Assembly (NCBI GenBank): GCA_017608345.1
Contig: JAFCGA010000001.1
Coordinates: forward strand, 1 to 33,765
From: Candidatus Pacearchaeota archaeon
GTDB taxonomy: Archaea; Nanobdellota; Nanobdellia; UBA10117; JAFCGA01
DNA length: 33,765 nucleotides
Direction of reading: 5' to 3'
The notes beneath the pieces are model-generated. The model had not been told where the DNA came from. It made no database searches and saw nothing but the letters and a program-made list of their open reading frames with translations. Position 1 is the first letter of the stretch. Each line of letters begins with the position of its first letter. Below, piece by piece: positions 1 to 6,916 of the stretch. The translations under genes were made by a program, and so were the position numbers.

Positions 1-1
1 T

Positions 2-577
2 CCAAGCGGTAGCGGTAAGAGTACAATTATGCATATTCTCGGAGCGCTAGATAATCCATCAAAAGGCAGTGTGAGAATTAATAAACGAAATATCGCTGAA
101 CTTAACGAATCAGAATTGGCAATGCTTCGTGGAGATACAATCGGTTTTATTTTCCAGCAATTTAATTTAATTCCTACTCTGAGCGCATTACAAAATGTTA
201 TGTTGCCGATGGATTTCCTAGAAAAGCCACCGGAAATTGCGCAGGAACGGTCGAGGAGTCTGCTGAAAATGCTAAATTTAAAAGATCGGATTGATCATAA
301 ACCTACTGAATTAAGCGGTGGTGAGCGTCAAAGAGTTGCGATTGCTCGATCGCTAGCAAATGATCCCGAAATTATACTTGCGGATGAGCCAACAGGTAAT
401 CTGGATAGCAAGTCAGGTAGATATGTGATGGAGTTCTTAAGCAAGTTAAATAAGGAAGGCAAGACAATTATCTTGGTTACGCATGATCTTGAGTTGGTAA
501 AACATGCTGACCGAATTATTTATGTTCGAGATGGAATCATCGAGAAAGATAAGAGAATTAGAGGAATAGCGAGATGA
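2..577 (+). CDS. ABC transporter ATP-binding protein (LolD/MacB type), 5' end cut by window
   Basis: This is the ATPase of an ABC system of the LolD/MacB/FtsE type, which powers export or lipoprotein-type transport at the membrane. The frame is open to the window edge and begins inside Walker A (PSGSGKST), so only about 30-40 N-terminal residues are missing. Counting from the first ATG at 29, the Q-loop (FIFQQF) is near residue 40, the signature LSGGERQR near 95, Walker B with D-loop (ILADEPTGNLD) near 116 and the switch His (VTHD) near 150. All catalytic motifs are intact. The stop overlaps the next start by 4 bp (ATGA), and a FtsX-type permease follows, so the three genes are one transcription unit. 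The substrate cannot be told from sequence. Confidence 0.93.
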   Translation, partial: PSGSGKSTIMHILGALDNPSKGSVRINKRNIAELNESELAMLRGDTIGFIFQQFNLIPTLSALQNVMLPMDFLEKPPEIAQERSRSLLKMLNLKDRIDHKPTELSGGERQRVAIARSLANDPEIILADEPTGNLDSKSGRYVMEFLSKLNKEGKTIILVTHDLELVKHADRIIYVRDGIIEKDKRIRGIAR

Positions 578-1536
578 AAAAGAAATTATTGAGTGGAATA
601 TTTATATTAGTGGCTTTATGCTGTTTTAGTTTAGTTTCAGCAATTGAAGTTAACTTTACAAGTTCTGAAGCTGTATCTCAGATTAGAATAGATCAGCTAA
701 AGTATGAACCTTATCCAGTTAATCCGGGTGAGTATTTTGATTTGTGGATTAAAGTAGAAAAGACAGGTAGTGATTTAACTAGTGATGCTGTGTTTGAGTT
801 GCTGCCAGAGTATCCGTTTTCTTTGGACTCAAATGAACGCGCGATTCGGAGCTACGGAAAGATAACTAATTTTCCAGATGATCGCCCGATTGTGATCAAG
901 TATCGCATAAGAGTGGATGAAGATGCTGTAGAAGGAACAAATACAATAGAACTAAAGTACAGCGCCGACGGAATATCCTCTTCGAATTGGGGAAGAAATT
1001 CTTTTGACATCGAAGTAGCTGATGCTCAGACTGATTTTGATATTGTTGTTCAGGATGTTAGCGATTCAGAAGTATCGTTTGCAATTGCAAATATCGGTAA
1101 GAACACCGCTAATTCAGTTATAATAAAGATACCCGAGCAAGATAATTTTAGAACGGTTGGAACCGCAGGTCAGATGCTTGGTAATCTGGAGAACGGGGAT
1201 TATACAATTGCTAGCTTTAATATCGCTGGAGCAAGAGGATCAATTGGATCAGATTCAGGACAACCTCTAACGCTTCAAGTGGATTACACAGATAATATTG
1301 GTGAGCGTAGAACTCTTGTAAAAGAAGTTTCGTTTAGTTCAGGGCTTTCATCAGCACCAGCAGGTATGGAGAATGCAGGTCAGATGAGCGGAAGCCGTCG
1401 AACTCAAATACAAACTAGCCCTAGTATTTTTCAGAGCAGTTGGTTTTGGGCGATAATTATAATTGTTAGTTGCATAAGTGCAATAATAATATACAAGAAG
1501 TATATTAAGAAGCGAGTGAAGCGCAAAAGTAAGTAG
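574..1536 (+). CDS. Membrane-anchored extracellular protein of an ABC operon (S-layer-domain-like)
   Basis: This 320-aa protein has a Lys-rich N-terminus and a hydrophobic signal segment (about residues 5-22), a long extracellular beta-rich region, and a C-terminal membrane helix (about 289-308) followed by a basic tail. The topology is therefore outside with one or two anchors. The region around YPVNPGEYFDLWIKVEKTG and the later CARDB-like stretch resemble archaeal 'S-layer domain' proteins (COG1361 type) found next to MacB-like transporters. It lies between the ATPase (4-bp overlap) and the permease (starts directly after its stop), so it probably works as the surface partner of that transporter. 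The family assignment comes from recalled resemblance, not a search. Confidence 0.75.
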   Translation: MKKKLLSGIFILVALCCFSLVSAIEVNFTSSEAVSQIRIDQLKYEPYPVNPGEYFDLWIKVEKTGSDLTSDAVFELLPEYPFSLDSNERAIRSYGKITNFPDDRPIVIKYRIRVDEDAVEGTNTIELKYSADGISSSNWGRNSFDIEVADAQTDFDIVVQDVSDSEVSFAIANIGKNTANSVIIKIPEQDNFRTVGTAGQMLGNLENGDYTIASFNIAGARGSIGSDSGQPLTLQVDYTDNIGERRTLVKEVSFSSGLSSAPAGMENAGQMSGSRRTQIQTSPSIFQSSWFWAIIIIVSCISAIIIYKKYIKKRVKRKSK

Positions 1537-2784
1537 ATGAAACTTCGAAAATCCTTGCAGCTGTCATTTAATATCCTTCAGAATAGCAAGCTACGAAGCT
1601 GGCTTACAATAATTGGAATTATTATTGGGATAGCTGCAATTGTCTCAATTGTCTCAATAAGTAATGGTGCAAAACAGAGCTTAGAAGAACGCTTAGGTGG
1701 TTTGGGAGCAGATGTTATAACTATTTCTCCAGGATTTTCGCAGGCAAGCGGTTCAGGCGGACACTTTAGACGTTCTTTTGGTGAGACAAGTCCGTCTGCA
1801 GCAGAGCAAAAGAATCTCACTTCTAAAGATGCTATCGCTCTGAAAGGTGTGCAGAATATTAAGTACATTATGGGAAGTGTTTCTGAGCGAGCAGACATTG
1901 CTTATTCGGGTAAAACTGCTTCAGTCTCAGTTAGTGGAGTTGATACTCTTGTTTGGAAAGATATTACTACTGAAACTATTGCTTCGGGGAGATACTTGAC
2001 TAAAGGTGATGCTTATTCGGTAGTTTTAGGTGGACGAATAGTTGAGTCTACTTTCGAAGAAGGAATACCTCTAAATCGGAGAGTGACTATCGAAGGCAAG
2101 TCCTTTAAGGTCGTAGGAATATTAGAAAGCGGCAGTACAATTTACATGCCGATTGAGATTGCAAGAATTATCTTAGAAGACGTAGGGGATAAAGAGTTTG
2201 ATTCAATCTCTGTTAAAATAGAAGATGTTGATCTTTCAGATGATACTGTTGCTAGCATTGAGAAAAAGCTAATGATGTCTAGAGGGATTTTGCAGGAGCG
2301 AGAGCGAGATTTTTCTGTTTCGTCAGTAAAAGCAATGCAAGAGACTATGAGCGCGACAATGGATACTATGTCTCTCTTTCTAAGTGCGATTGCAGCTATT
2401 TCCTTACTTGTCGGCGCAGTTGGTATTGCTAACTCAATGTTTACTTCAGTTTTAGAAAAGACAAAGGAAATTGGGATAATGAAATCTATTGGTGCTAAGA
2501 ATCGAGATATAATGTTAATCTTCTTGTTTAACGCAGGGATGATTGGATTAGTTGGCGGTATCGGCGGAGTTATTCTTGGATCGATTATTTCGTCAATTAT
2601 CGGTTCTGCTGGGGGCTTATCTCCGTCCAATGGAATGATGAGAATGTTTAGCTCTACTCTAATTACTCCGCAGCTGATAATCGGTACTTTACTCCTAGCT
2701 GTTTTAATCGGAATGATCGCAGGAGCTATTCCTGCTTATCGAGCTTCGAAGCTAGACCCTGTTGATGCGCTAAGATATGAGTAA
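1537..2784 (+). CDS. ABC transporter permease, MacB/FtsX family
   Basis: This 415-aa permease has the MacB layout. A first membrane helix (about residues 20-42, rich in Ile) is followed by a large extracellular MacB-PCD domain (about 45-270) and then a FtsX domain with three helices (about 280-305, 325-355, 378-402). The cytoplasmic coupling segment EKTKEIGIMKSIGAKNRDI and the C-terminal PAYRASKLDPVDALRYE are classic for the family. It starts at the ATG immediately after the upstream stop and is the third gene of the operon. Its stop codon directly abuts the stop of the convergent pelota gene, with no base between them. With the upstream ATPase it would form an export pump or a mechanotransmission complex. 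Confidence 0.93.
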   Translation: MKLRKSLQLSFNILQNSKLRSWLTIIGIIIGIAAIVSIVSISNGAKQSLEERLGGLGADVITISPGFSQASGSGGHFRRSFGETSPSAAEQKNLTSKDAIALKGVQNIKYIMGSVSERADIAYSGKTASVSVSGVDTLVWKDITTETIASGRYLTKGDAYSVVLGGRIVESTFEEGIPLNRRVTIEGKSFKVVGILESGSTIYMPIEIARIILEDVGDKEFDSISVKIEDVDLSDDTVASIEKKLMMSRGILQERERDFSVSSVKAMQETMSATMDTMSLFLSAIAAISLLVGAVGIANSMFTSVLEKTKEIGIMKSIGAKNRDIMLIFLFNAGMIGLVGGIGGVILGSIISSIIGSAGGLSPSNGMMRMFSSTLITPQLIIGTLLLAVLIGMIAGAIPAYRASKLDPVDALRYE

Positions 2785-3810
2785 TTAGTAACGTAAGAGT
2801 CCACCAATTCCACCAAGAGAATCAAGTTTCTTACCTGCTTCATTCTTAGAATCAATAATATGAACCTCGCCTTTCGAAGCTTCGATAGCATCGATTATCT
2901 GGCTAACTTCTTCTTTGTGGATCTCTAGAAAAGTATCACTAACTAAAAGAACTCTGATCGCGGCGATGTTTGACTGGACTTCATCGATTCCGTAGATAAC
3001 TTTCCCACCTTTAGCAATCTCGCCCAAGAGCTTTTCAACTAGCTGTGTCTCGCGAGCTACTCGTGATTCTGAAATAATTTTGTTTAGCTTGCCTTCAGAA
3101 ATTAGCTCGTGAATTCCTCTCTTGCTGCCAGTGCTAACGTTTTCTAGCAAGATTTTTTTAGCTAGCTCCGGAGCTTTAGATTTCAGCTCTTTCAGAACAA
3201 TATCTTTCCAGATGATTGGGCTAGCTAATACAATGTGCTCAACTCCTTCTCCTTTCTCTTTCAGAATCTTAATCAAACTATCAACGCTAGCTTTCTTTTC
3301 TCTTGCTTCTTTCTCTTTTTTTCTACTTAGTCTTAGCTTCATCGAGCCAGCGGATTTAACTCCCGAAGCTGTTAAATGAGCAAAGCTAGCTTGCTCATCA
3401 TCTAACACACAAAGTAAAACTTTTGGAACTAGCGAGGATTTCTCAGCTTCCCTCAATCGATCGACTTGATATTTCATCCACTTAGCTTTCTCTATTTTCA
3501 AATCCATGCCGGGAGCAATAGATAGAGAATGCACAGAGCCTTTTGCAATATTTTCTTTCTCTTCAACAGTCCGGCCGTGCAGCTTAAGCTCGTGTCCTAG
3601 CTCGACTTTATCAACTTCAATCTTAATGTAGAAGCTCTTTTTGATAACCTTAGCTCGTTCAGCATCTCCGCCCAGCTTGATCTTGCGAGTTGTCCTAGCT
3701 GAGGCTAGATCTCCCTTTTCTATAATCTTGCTAAGGTGCCAGAGATCATCTAGCGAGTTGATTAGTAGCTTAGCATAGCCTGCTTTAGGATTTAGCTTTA
3801 TTATTTTCAT
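2785..3810 (-). CDS. pelA: mRNA surveillance / ribosome rescue factor pelota (Dom34)
   Basis: Pelota recognises stalled ribosomes and, with ABCE1, splits them. The 341 residues have the three-domain eRF1-like layout. There is an N-terminal Sm-like domain (about 1-130: MKIIKLNPKAGYAKLLINS... DDLWHL, later TRTVEEKENI-type strand), a central domain (about 135-240, with no GGQ motif, as expected for pelota and unlike eRF1), and a C-terminal L7Ae-like domain (about 245-341, with VIYGIDEV and VHIIDS). The length matches archaeal pelota (about 350 aa). It is encoded alone and runs convergently into the ABC permease. The following DUF123 gene is only 30 bp from its start on the same strand, but its RBS region is short and A-rich. 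Confidence 0.93.
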   Translation of the reverse strand: MKIIKLNPKAGYAKLLINSLDDLWHLSKIIEKGDLASARTTRKIKLGGDAERAKVIKKSFYIKIEVDKVELGHELKLHGRTVEEKENIAKGSVHSLSIAPGMDLKIEKAKWMKYQVDRLREAEKSSLVPKVLLCVLDDEQASFAHLTASGVKSAGSMKLRLSRKKEKEAREKKASVDSLIKILKEKGEGVEHIVLASPIIWKDIVLKELKSKAPELAKKILLENVSTGSKRGIHELISEGKLNKIISESRVARETQLVEKLLGEIAKGGKVIYGIDEVQSNIAAIRVLLVSDTFLEIHKEEVSQIIDAIEASKGEVHIIDSKNEAGKKLDSLGGIGGLLRY

Positions 3811-3840
3811 AAAGATAAAGAGAGTTTTCTGTTTATAATA

Positions 3841-4200
3841 TTATTCTTTAGTTCTAAAGAAGTGGCTCTTGCACTTGCAATCCGAACATCCAAAATTTAA
3901 TACAGCTTCACCTTTGATCCTGGCAGCAATTTCACATTCTTCTTTCTTATTAGATGGAAGTTTAGTTATGTCTACAACTTTAATGTAAGGATGAGAAAGC
4001 AAATAATCAATATGCCAGTGCTTCTTTTCAGTTTCACCCCGGCTAGTTCTCAGATGTCTCTCAGTTCTCTTGTCTATATTGTTCATAGCGGATCCTACAT
4101 AAACGTATTCTCCTGCTTTAAAATCTAGCTCACCTAAGGCTCCGATTTTAATTGTAATATTTTTAGAAATAGAAATGTGTAGTAAATACGCGCCTTTCAC
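3841..4200 (-). CDS. DUF123 (GIY-YIG-like) protein
   Basis: This 119-aa protein matches the archaeal/bacterial DUF123 family: KGAYLLHI at the N-terminus, GEYVYVGSAMNNIDKRTERH, then HWHIDYLL and a Cys-rich end (GCSDCKCKSHFF) that probably binds zinc. The fold is related to GIY-YIG nucleases, but the cellular role is unknown. I choose the GTG at 4200-4198. It gives a 4-bp GTGA overlap with the upstream DUF134 stop and puts the conserved KGAYLL at the start. Starts further upstream (for example ATG at 4224) would add residues that are not typical of the family. It is the last gene of the DUF5320-permease-NifX-DUF134 operon. Confidence 0.8.
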   Translation of the reverse strand: MKGAYLLHISISKNITIKIGALGELDFKAGEYVYVGSAMNNIDKRTERHLRTSRGETEKKHWHIDYLLSHPYIKVVDITKLPSNKKEECEIAARIKGEAVLNFGCSDCKCKSHFFRTKE

Positions 4201-4679
4201 TCTCGGACCAGCTTGCACTCGCATTTCGGACAGACTTCTAAATAGCAAGGAGTTCCTAGCTGGTGTGGTTTTTTGTAACCGCATTTCGGACAGATGCAGT
4301 ATCCTGTGGGTCCTGCTGCAGTTCCACCCATTCGTCCACGTCCGCTAGCTAATCCAGCACCTCTGCCGCTTCCAACTCCCCTTCTTGGTCTTACCATTCT
4401 ATATTCACCTCCTTCGATTTTAATCCCTCTGCCTTCAACTAACGCAGACGCTACTTTCTTATGCGATGATTCTATAATTCTTGAGAAGGTTGGCTGAGAG
4501 ACATTCATTTCTTTGGCGCATTTAGCTTGAGTTTTTCCTTCCAAGTCTCTTAGTCGGATTGCTTCCAGCTCAGGTAAAGTCAGACCGATATCCTCAACGC
4601 CAACTCTAGCTTGCGCTGGCTTAAAGTAATTAACATCTGGTCGGAATCTGATTCTTCTGCGCAGTAATGGTCTTGGCAT
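4197..4679 (-). CDS. DUF134 DNA-binding protein with C-terminal zinc ribbon
   Basis: DUF134 proteins are small HTH regulators often linked to Fe-S, NifX/NifB or Mrp genes. The family start MPRPLLRRRIRF is present, followed by an HTH of about residues 33-72 (TLPELEAIRLRDLEG, then VSQPTFSRII). Residues 95-125 form a Gly/Arg-rich linker. The C-terminus carries C128, C130, C133 (CICPKCG) and C145, C150, C153, C155, a likely zinc-binding tail of the type often seen on small proteins near NifX-like genes. The gene is 1 bp downstream of the NifX-like gene and overlaps the DUF123 gene by 4 bp. It is the obvious candidate to bind the paired palindromes upstream of the operon (inference). Confidence 0.85.
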   Translation of the reverse strand: MPRPLLRRRIRFRPDVNYFKPAQARVGVEDIGLTLPELEAIRLRDLEGKTQAKCAKEMNVSQPTFSRIIESSHKKVASALVEGRGIKIEGGEYRMVRPRRGVGSGRGAGLASGRGRMGGTAAGPTGYCICPKCGYKKPHQLGTPCYLEVCPKCECKLVRE

Positions 4680-4680
4680 C

Positions 4681-4974
4681 TTAAAGTAGTTCTTTAATTT
4701 TCTTCCCTAGCTCGACTATTTTTATCTCGATTCCCGCAGACTTGAGCGAGTTCTTCATGTGCGGTCCAATATGACCAGCAATGATTAAGTTTACTTTTTC
4801 ATTTTCGAGCATTTTTGCTACGCTTAGCCCCGCGCCGCCGCCAAACTGAAATGGATTTTTAATTGCTTTTATTAGTTTCTTGCCGTCAAAAATCAAATAA
4901 AACGGTGCTCTTCCAGCTATTTCACACATTTGTGCATCCTCGTCTTTTCCCATTGAAGCTATTGCTGTTCTCAT
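4681..4974 (-). CDS. Dinitrogenase iron-molybdenum cofactor family protein (NifX/NafY/NifB C-terminal type)
   Basis: This 97-aa single-domain protein fits the family (MRTAIASMG start, CEIAGRAPFYLIFD, then NLIIAGHIGPHMKNSLKSAGIEI). In nitrogen fixers these domains carry Fe-Mo or Fe-S cluster precursors. Stand-alone archaeal members have no proven role and probably bind an Fe-S or other metal cluster. No nitrogenase genes are nearby, so a role in nitrogen fixation is not supported. It overlaps the upstream permease by 4 bp (ATGA) and sits 1 bp from DUF134, so it is translationally coupled to both. Confidence 0.87.
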   Translation of the reverse strand: MRTAIASMGKDEDAQMCEIAGRAPFYLIFDGKKLIKAIKNPFQFGGGAGLSVAKMLENEKVNLIIAGHIGPHMKNSLKSAGIEIKIVELGKKIKELL

Positions 4975-5465
4975 CTTACTAACCTCTCAATAATCATACC
5001 TTGGATTACAGAGAATAAAACCATTACTATTGTTAGCACAGCAGTGTAGATCCAACCGAAATAGAATATTATCATTGGCAGCAGAGGGAGCTTTATCGCT
5101 CTGTTGTATAAAAATGTAGCTAGAAAGCCAGTTCTTGCACCGTTTTTCTTTAAGTCGGCTAGCAAAGGATACCACATATAAATCGGACCTGTCGAAATAA
5201 TTCCAGTTACTACTGCAATAAGCCAGCTCTTTGCTCCAGCTTGCTGTCCGATGTATTTGACTAGCGTCTGAGGATCAACAAAGTAATTTGTTAGAGCCAT
5301 TAATACAAATATTAATATGAATATTGGAATGATGCTGATAATTATGTTGCTGAAAAATTCAAAGCTCGGCTTGAGTATTTCGGGTTTTAGTAAAACTGCA
5401 ATCCCGTAGATTATTAGGACTGCAATTAAGAAGTACAACCTAGAATAGCTCTTCTCACTTTTCAT
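4971..5465 (-). CDS. Half-size permease, COG0701 (ArsP/YraQ-like), second half
   Basis: This 164-aa integral membrane protein has about four hydrophobic helices (around residues 8-24, 36-58, 80-100, 135-158). The segment TGIISTGPIYMWYPLLADLKK carries the Gly/Pro pattern of the second half of COG0701 permeases, a family that includes organoarsenical and possible metal transporters. In many organisms both halves are one ~300-residue protein. Here they are two adjacent genes overlapping by 4 bp, so they probably form a heterodimer. The neighbouring NifX-like and DUF134 genes suggest a metal or redox-linked substrate, but this is inference. Confidence 0.8.
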   Translation of the reverse strand: MKSEKSYSRLYFLIAVLIIYGIAVLLKPEILKPSFEFFSNIIISIIPIFILIFVLMALTNYFVDPQTLVKYIGQQAGAKSWLIAVVTGIISTGPIYMWYPLLADLKKNGARTGFLATFLYNRAIKLPLLPMIIFYFGWIYTAVLTIVMVLFSVIQGMIIERLVR

Positions 5466-5887
5466 AATAGATTAAGCACCCCCACAGTTATTACTGCCAC
5501 AACAATGGCAAATATGAAAGCGGTTATGTTTCTGGCAATTGCAAATCTCTTTCCTAAAAGCATTGATTCTGCTGGCAATTGAACAACTCCGACTGTTACC
5601 CACGCGACTATAAATGCAGTTACTGCGGTTAAGCTAACACCTTGAGAAAGGAATTCTCCGCCTAAGATGTAGCTTGTGATTGGATGACCTAAAAGTATGC
5701 TTCCGATAGCACTTCCCGCTATTGAATCTAGTAGAACATTCTTGCTAAATATTAATGCGTAAGCTTCTTTTGGAATAAGAGAATTAGCTAAGCTAACTAG
5801 AAGAACAACTCCGAAGATTACTGGCAGATTGTTGTAGAGTGCCTTAGCTGCTTTGATTATTGATTGTTTTAGCTTTTCGATGTTCAT
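5462..5887 (-). CDS. Half-size permease, COG0701 (ArsP/YraQ-like), first half
   Basis: This 141-aa membrane protein has three to four helices (around residues 20-40, 55-75, 85-108, 118-140). The motif GSILLGHPITSYILGGEFL corresponds to the conserved GxPxxSYxxG element of COG0701 permeases. It overlaps the second half by 4 bp. Upstream, a 78-bp gap containing a strong hairpin (5903-5938) separates it from the DUF5320 gene in the same direction. That hairpin could set the expression ratio of the small DUF5320 protein to the permease. Confidence 0.8.
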   Translation of the reverse strand: MNIEKLKQSIIKAAKALYNNLPVIFGVVLLVSLANSLIPKEAYALIFSKNVLLDSIAGSAIGSILLGHPITSYILGGEFLSQGVSLTAVTAFIVAWVTVGVVQLPAESMLLGKRFAIARNITAFIFAIVVAVITVGVLNLL

Positions 5888-5902
5888 AATAAAATAAATG
5901 AA

Positions 5903-5938
5903 GAGCTCTTATCTTAACCGTTTCGGTTAAGAGAGCTC
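5903..5938. repeat. Long hairpin between DUF5320 and permease genes (copy 1 of a hairpin family)
   Basis: Inner stem CTTAACCG/CGGTTAAG (8 bp, TTT loop) and outer stem GAGCTCT/AGAGCTC (7 bp) are separated by a 3-nt bulge (TAT). It lies inside the operon transcript. A related hairpin with compensating base changes is at 6235-6256. It could act as a terminator, attenuator or processing site. Confidence 0.8.
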
Positions 5939-5965
5939 GGAAAGGATAATAAATCCGATTCTGAA

Positions 5966-6181
5966 CTACTTAAGCTCTCCTAATTTCTTCTTAACAGCTT
6001 CAATCTCCGTTTCTAGAGCTTTAATTTCGTTGTTTAAGTAACCGCGCTCTTCTTCTTTAGTGGGCTCTGCGTAAGTAAACCGTCTAAATCCGCGTCCAAA
6101 GCCTCTACTGAAGCCACGTACAGCTCGCCTGCACGGCCAGCTAGCTTCTCCGTATGGTCCTGTTCCGTCTCCTCTTGGCAT
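5966..6181 (-). CDS. DUF5320 family small protein
   Basis: This 71-aa protein begins with the family signature MPRGDGTGPYG, then an Arg/Gly/Phe-rich stretch (about 18-40), and ends in a predicted coiled coil (about 43-71, ERGYLNNEIKALETEIEAVK). DUF5320 proteins are common next to NifX/NifB-like and DUF134 genes, and their function is unknown. The start is supported by a strong Shine-Dalgarno sequence (GGAGGTG, 6189-6195 on the minus strand) and by a TATA-like TTTATAA at about 6221-6228. It is the first gene of the operon, and one of two identical palindromes (6207-6220) covers its promoter. Confidence 0.85.
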   Translation of the reverse strand: MPRGDGTGPYGEASWPCRRAVRGFSRGFGRGFRRFTYAEPTKEEERGYLNNEIKALETEIEAVKKKLGELK

Positions 6182-6206
6182 GTTTATAACACCTCCACTA
6201 ATATTA

Positions 6207-6220
6207 TGAATATATATTCA
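6207..6220. promoter_or_regulatory. Palindromic operator candidate, site 1
   Basis: TGAATATATATTCA is a perfect 14-bp palindrome, 26 bp upstream of the DUF5320 start and next to its TATA-like box. The identical sequence recurs at 6298-6311. AT-rich palindromes can arise by chance, but two exact copies in one intergenic region favour a protein-binding site. Confidence 0.65.
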
Positions 6221-6234
6221 TTTATAAAGATTTC

Positions 6235-6256
6235 TATCTTGGCCGGAACGGCTAAG
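6235..6256. repeat. Hairpin (copy 2 of the CTTRRCCG family)
   Basis: TATCTTGGCCG, GAA loop, CGGCTAAG, followed by AGAGCGCGGAAGAT. Copy 1 at 5910-5947 reads TATCTTAACCG, TTT, CGGTTAAG, AGAGCTCGGAAAGGAT. Stem bases differ but pairing is kept (one G-T wobble here), and the 3' flank AGAGC-CGGAA is shared. Confidence 0.65.
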
Positions 6257-6297
6257 AGAGCGCGGAAGATCCAAAAGCTCGGCTTCCGGGCTATTTT

Positions 6298-6311
6298 TGA
6301 ATATATATTCA
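6298..6311. promoter_or_regulatory. Palindromic operator candidate, site 2
   Basis: Second exact copy of TGAATATATATTCA, 91 bp from site 1 and about 165 bp upstream of the uS12 start. The spacing would allow looping between the two sites. Confidence 0.6.
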
Positions 6312-6314
6312 ATA

Positions 6315-6445
6315 ATAAAACTCGCTTCACAAGTTTTATAGATAAAAATCAAGATTTTGATAACAAAACTTTCCCCGAAGGTTTTATAACTCGAACAAGT
6401 TCGAGAATAAAACTTACTGAGTGCTTGTACTTACGTAAGTTTTAT
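6315..6445. repeat. Array of ATAAAAC/GTTTTAT inverted repeats upstream of rpsL
   Basis: Successive hairpins share the same arms: ATAAAACT/AGTTTTAT (6315-6322, 6332-6339), AAAAC/GTTTT (6365-6369, 6381-6385), CTCGAAC/GTTCGAG (6390-6396, 6399-6405) framed by GTTTTAT and ATAAAAC, and an 11-bp perfect pair ATAAAACTTAC/GTAAGTTTTAT (6407-6417, 6435-6445). Each right arm also reads as a TATA box (GTTTTATA). The last one lies about 30 bp upstream of the uS12 start and is the likely promoter. Confidence 0.75.
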
Positions 6446-6474
6446 AAACCCATATTCATTAGGAAAATCGTAAG

Positions 6475-6915
6475 ATGGGCAGCAAAACAAGAGGGCTAAA
6501 CGCAGCAAACAAGCTAAAACAAAGAAGAAAAAAACATCGTTATAGCGACAGATGGTTTGTTCGGCGAGTTTTGAAGATAAAGCAGAAAGTAGATCCGCTA
6601 GAAGGTTCTCCACAAGCTAGAGGTATTGTTCTTGAAAAGCGGCAGTTAGAGGCTAAACAACCTAATTCCGCTATGCGTAAGGCTGTCAGAGTTCAGCTAA
6701 TAAAGAACGGTAAGCAGATCACAGCTTTCGTACCACGATCAGGAGCTATCAAATTCATAGATGAGCACGATGAAGTAATTGTCGAAGGGCTCGGCGGTCA
6801 CATGGGTAAAACTAAGGGAGATATTCCTCAGATTCGATGGCAGGTTGTGAAAGTAAATAACCAGCCGCTAATTCAATTAGTAAGGGGTAAGGTTGAGAAG
6901 ATTATCGGACGTTAA
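6475..6915 (+). CDS. rpsL: 30S ribosomal protein uS12
   Basis: uS12 lies in the decoding centre and checks codon-anticodon pairing. The 146-aa length and sequence are typical of archaeal/eukaryotic S12 (S23e type). Visible are [20 protein letters not shown], the decoding loop [19 protein letters not shown] and the conserved [16 protein letters not shown]. The ATG at 6475 gives the normal family N-terminus. A TATA-like AGTTTTATAA at about 6438 fits a short leader. uS7 follows 1 bp after its stop, the classical str-type arrangement. Upstream lies an unusual inverted-repeat array. Confidence 0.96.
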   Translation: MGSKTRGLNAANKLKQRRKKHRYSDRWFVRRVLKIKQKVDPLEGSPQARGIVLEKRQLEAKQPNSAMRKAVRVQLIKNGKQITAFVPRSGAIKFIDEHDEVIVEGLGGHMGKTKGDIPQIRWQVVKVNNQPLIQLVRGKVEKIIGR

Positions 6916-6916
6916 T

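Noticed and set aside
2142-2630. 162-codon minus-strand frame opposite the MacB-like permease
   Set aside because: It is antisense to a clear membrane protein; Ile/Ser/Pro-rich composition is typical of such shadows.
4681-4974. Evidence for nitrogen fixation
   Set aside because: The NifX-like protein is the only related gene; no nifH, nifD, nifK or full nifB is present.
5888-5965. Recoded tail of DUF5320 in the gap before the permease
   Set aside because: A short GAGCT match only; no in-frame copy of the KLGELK end.
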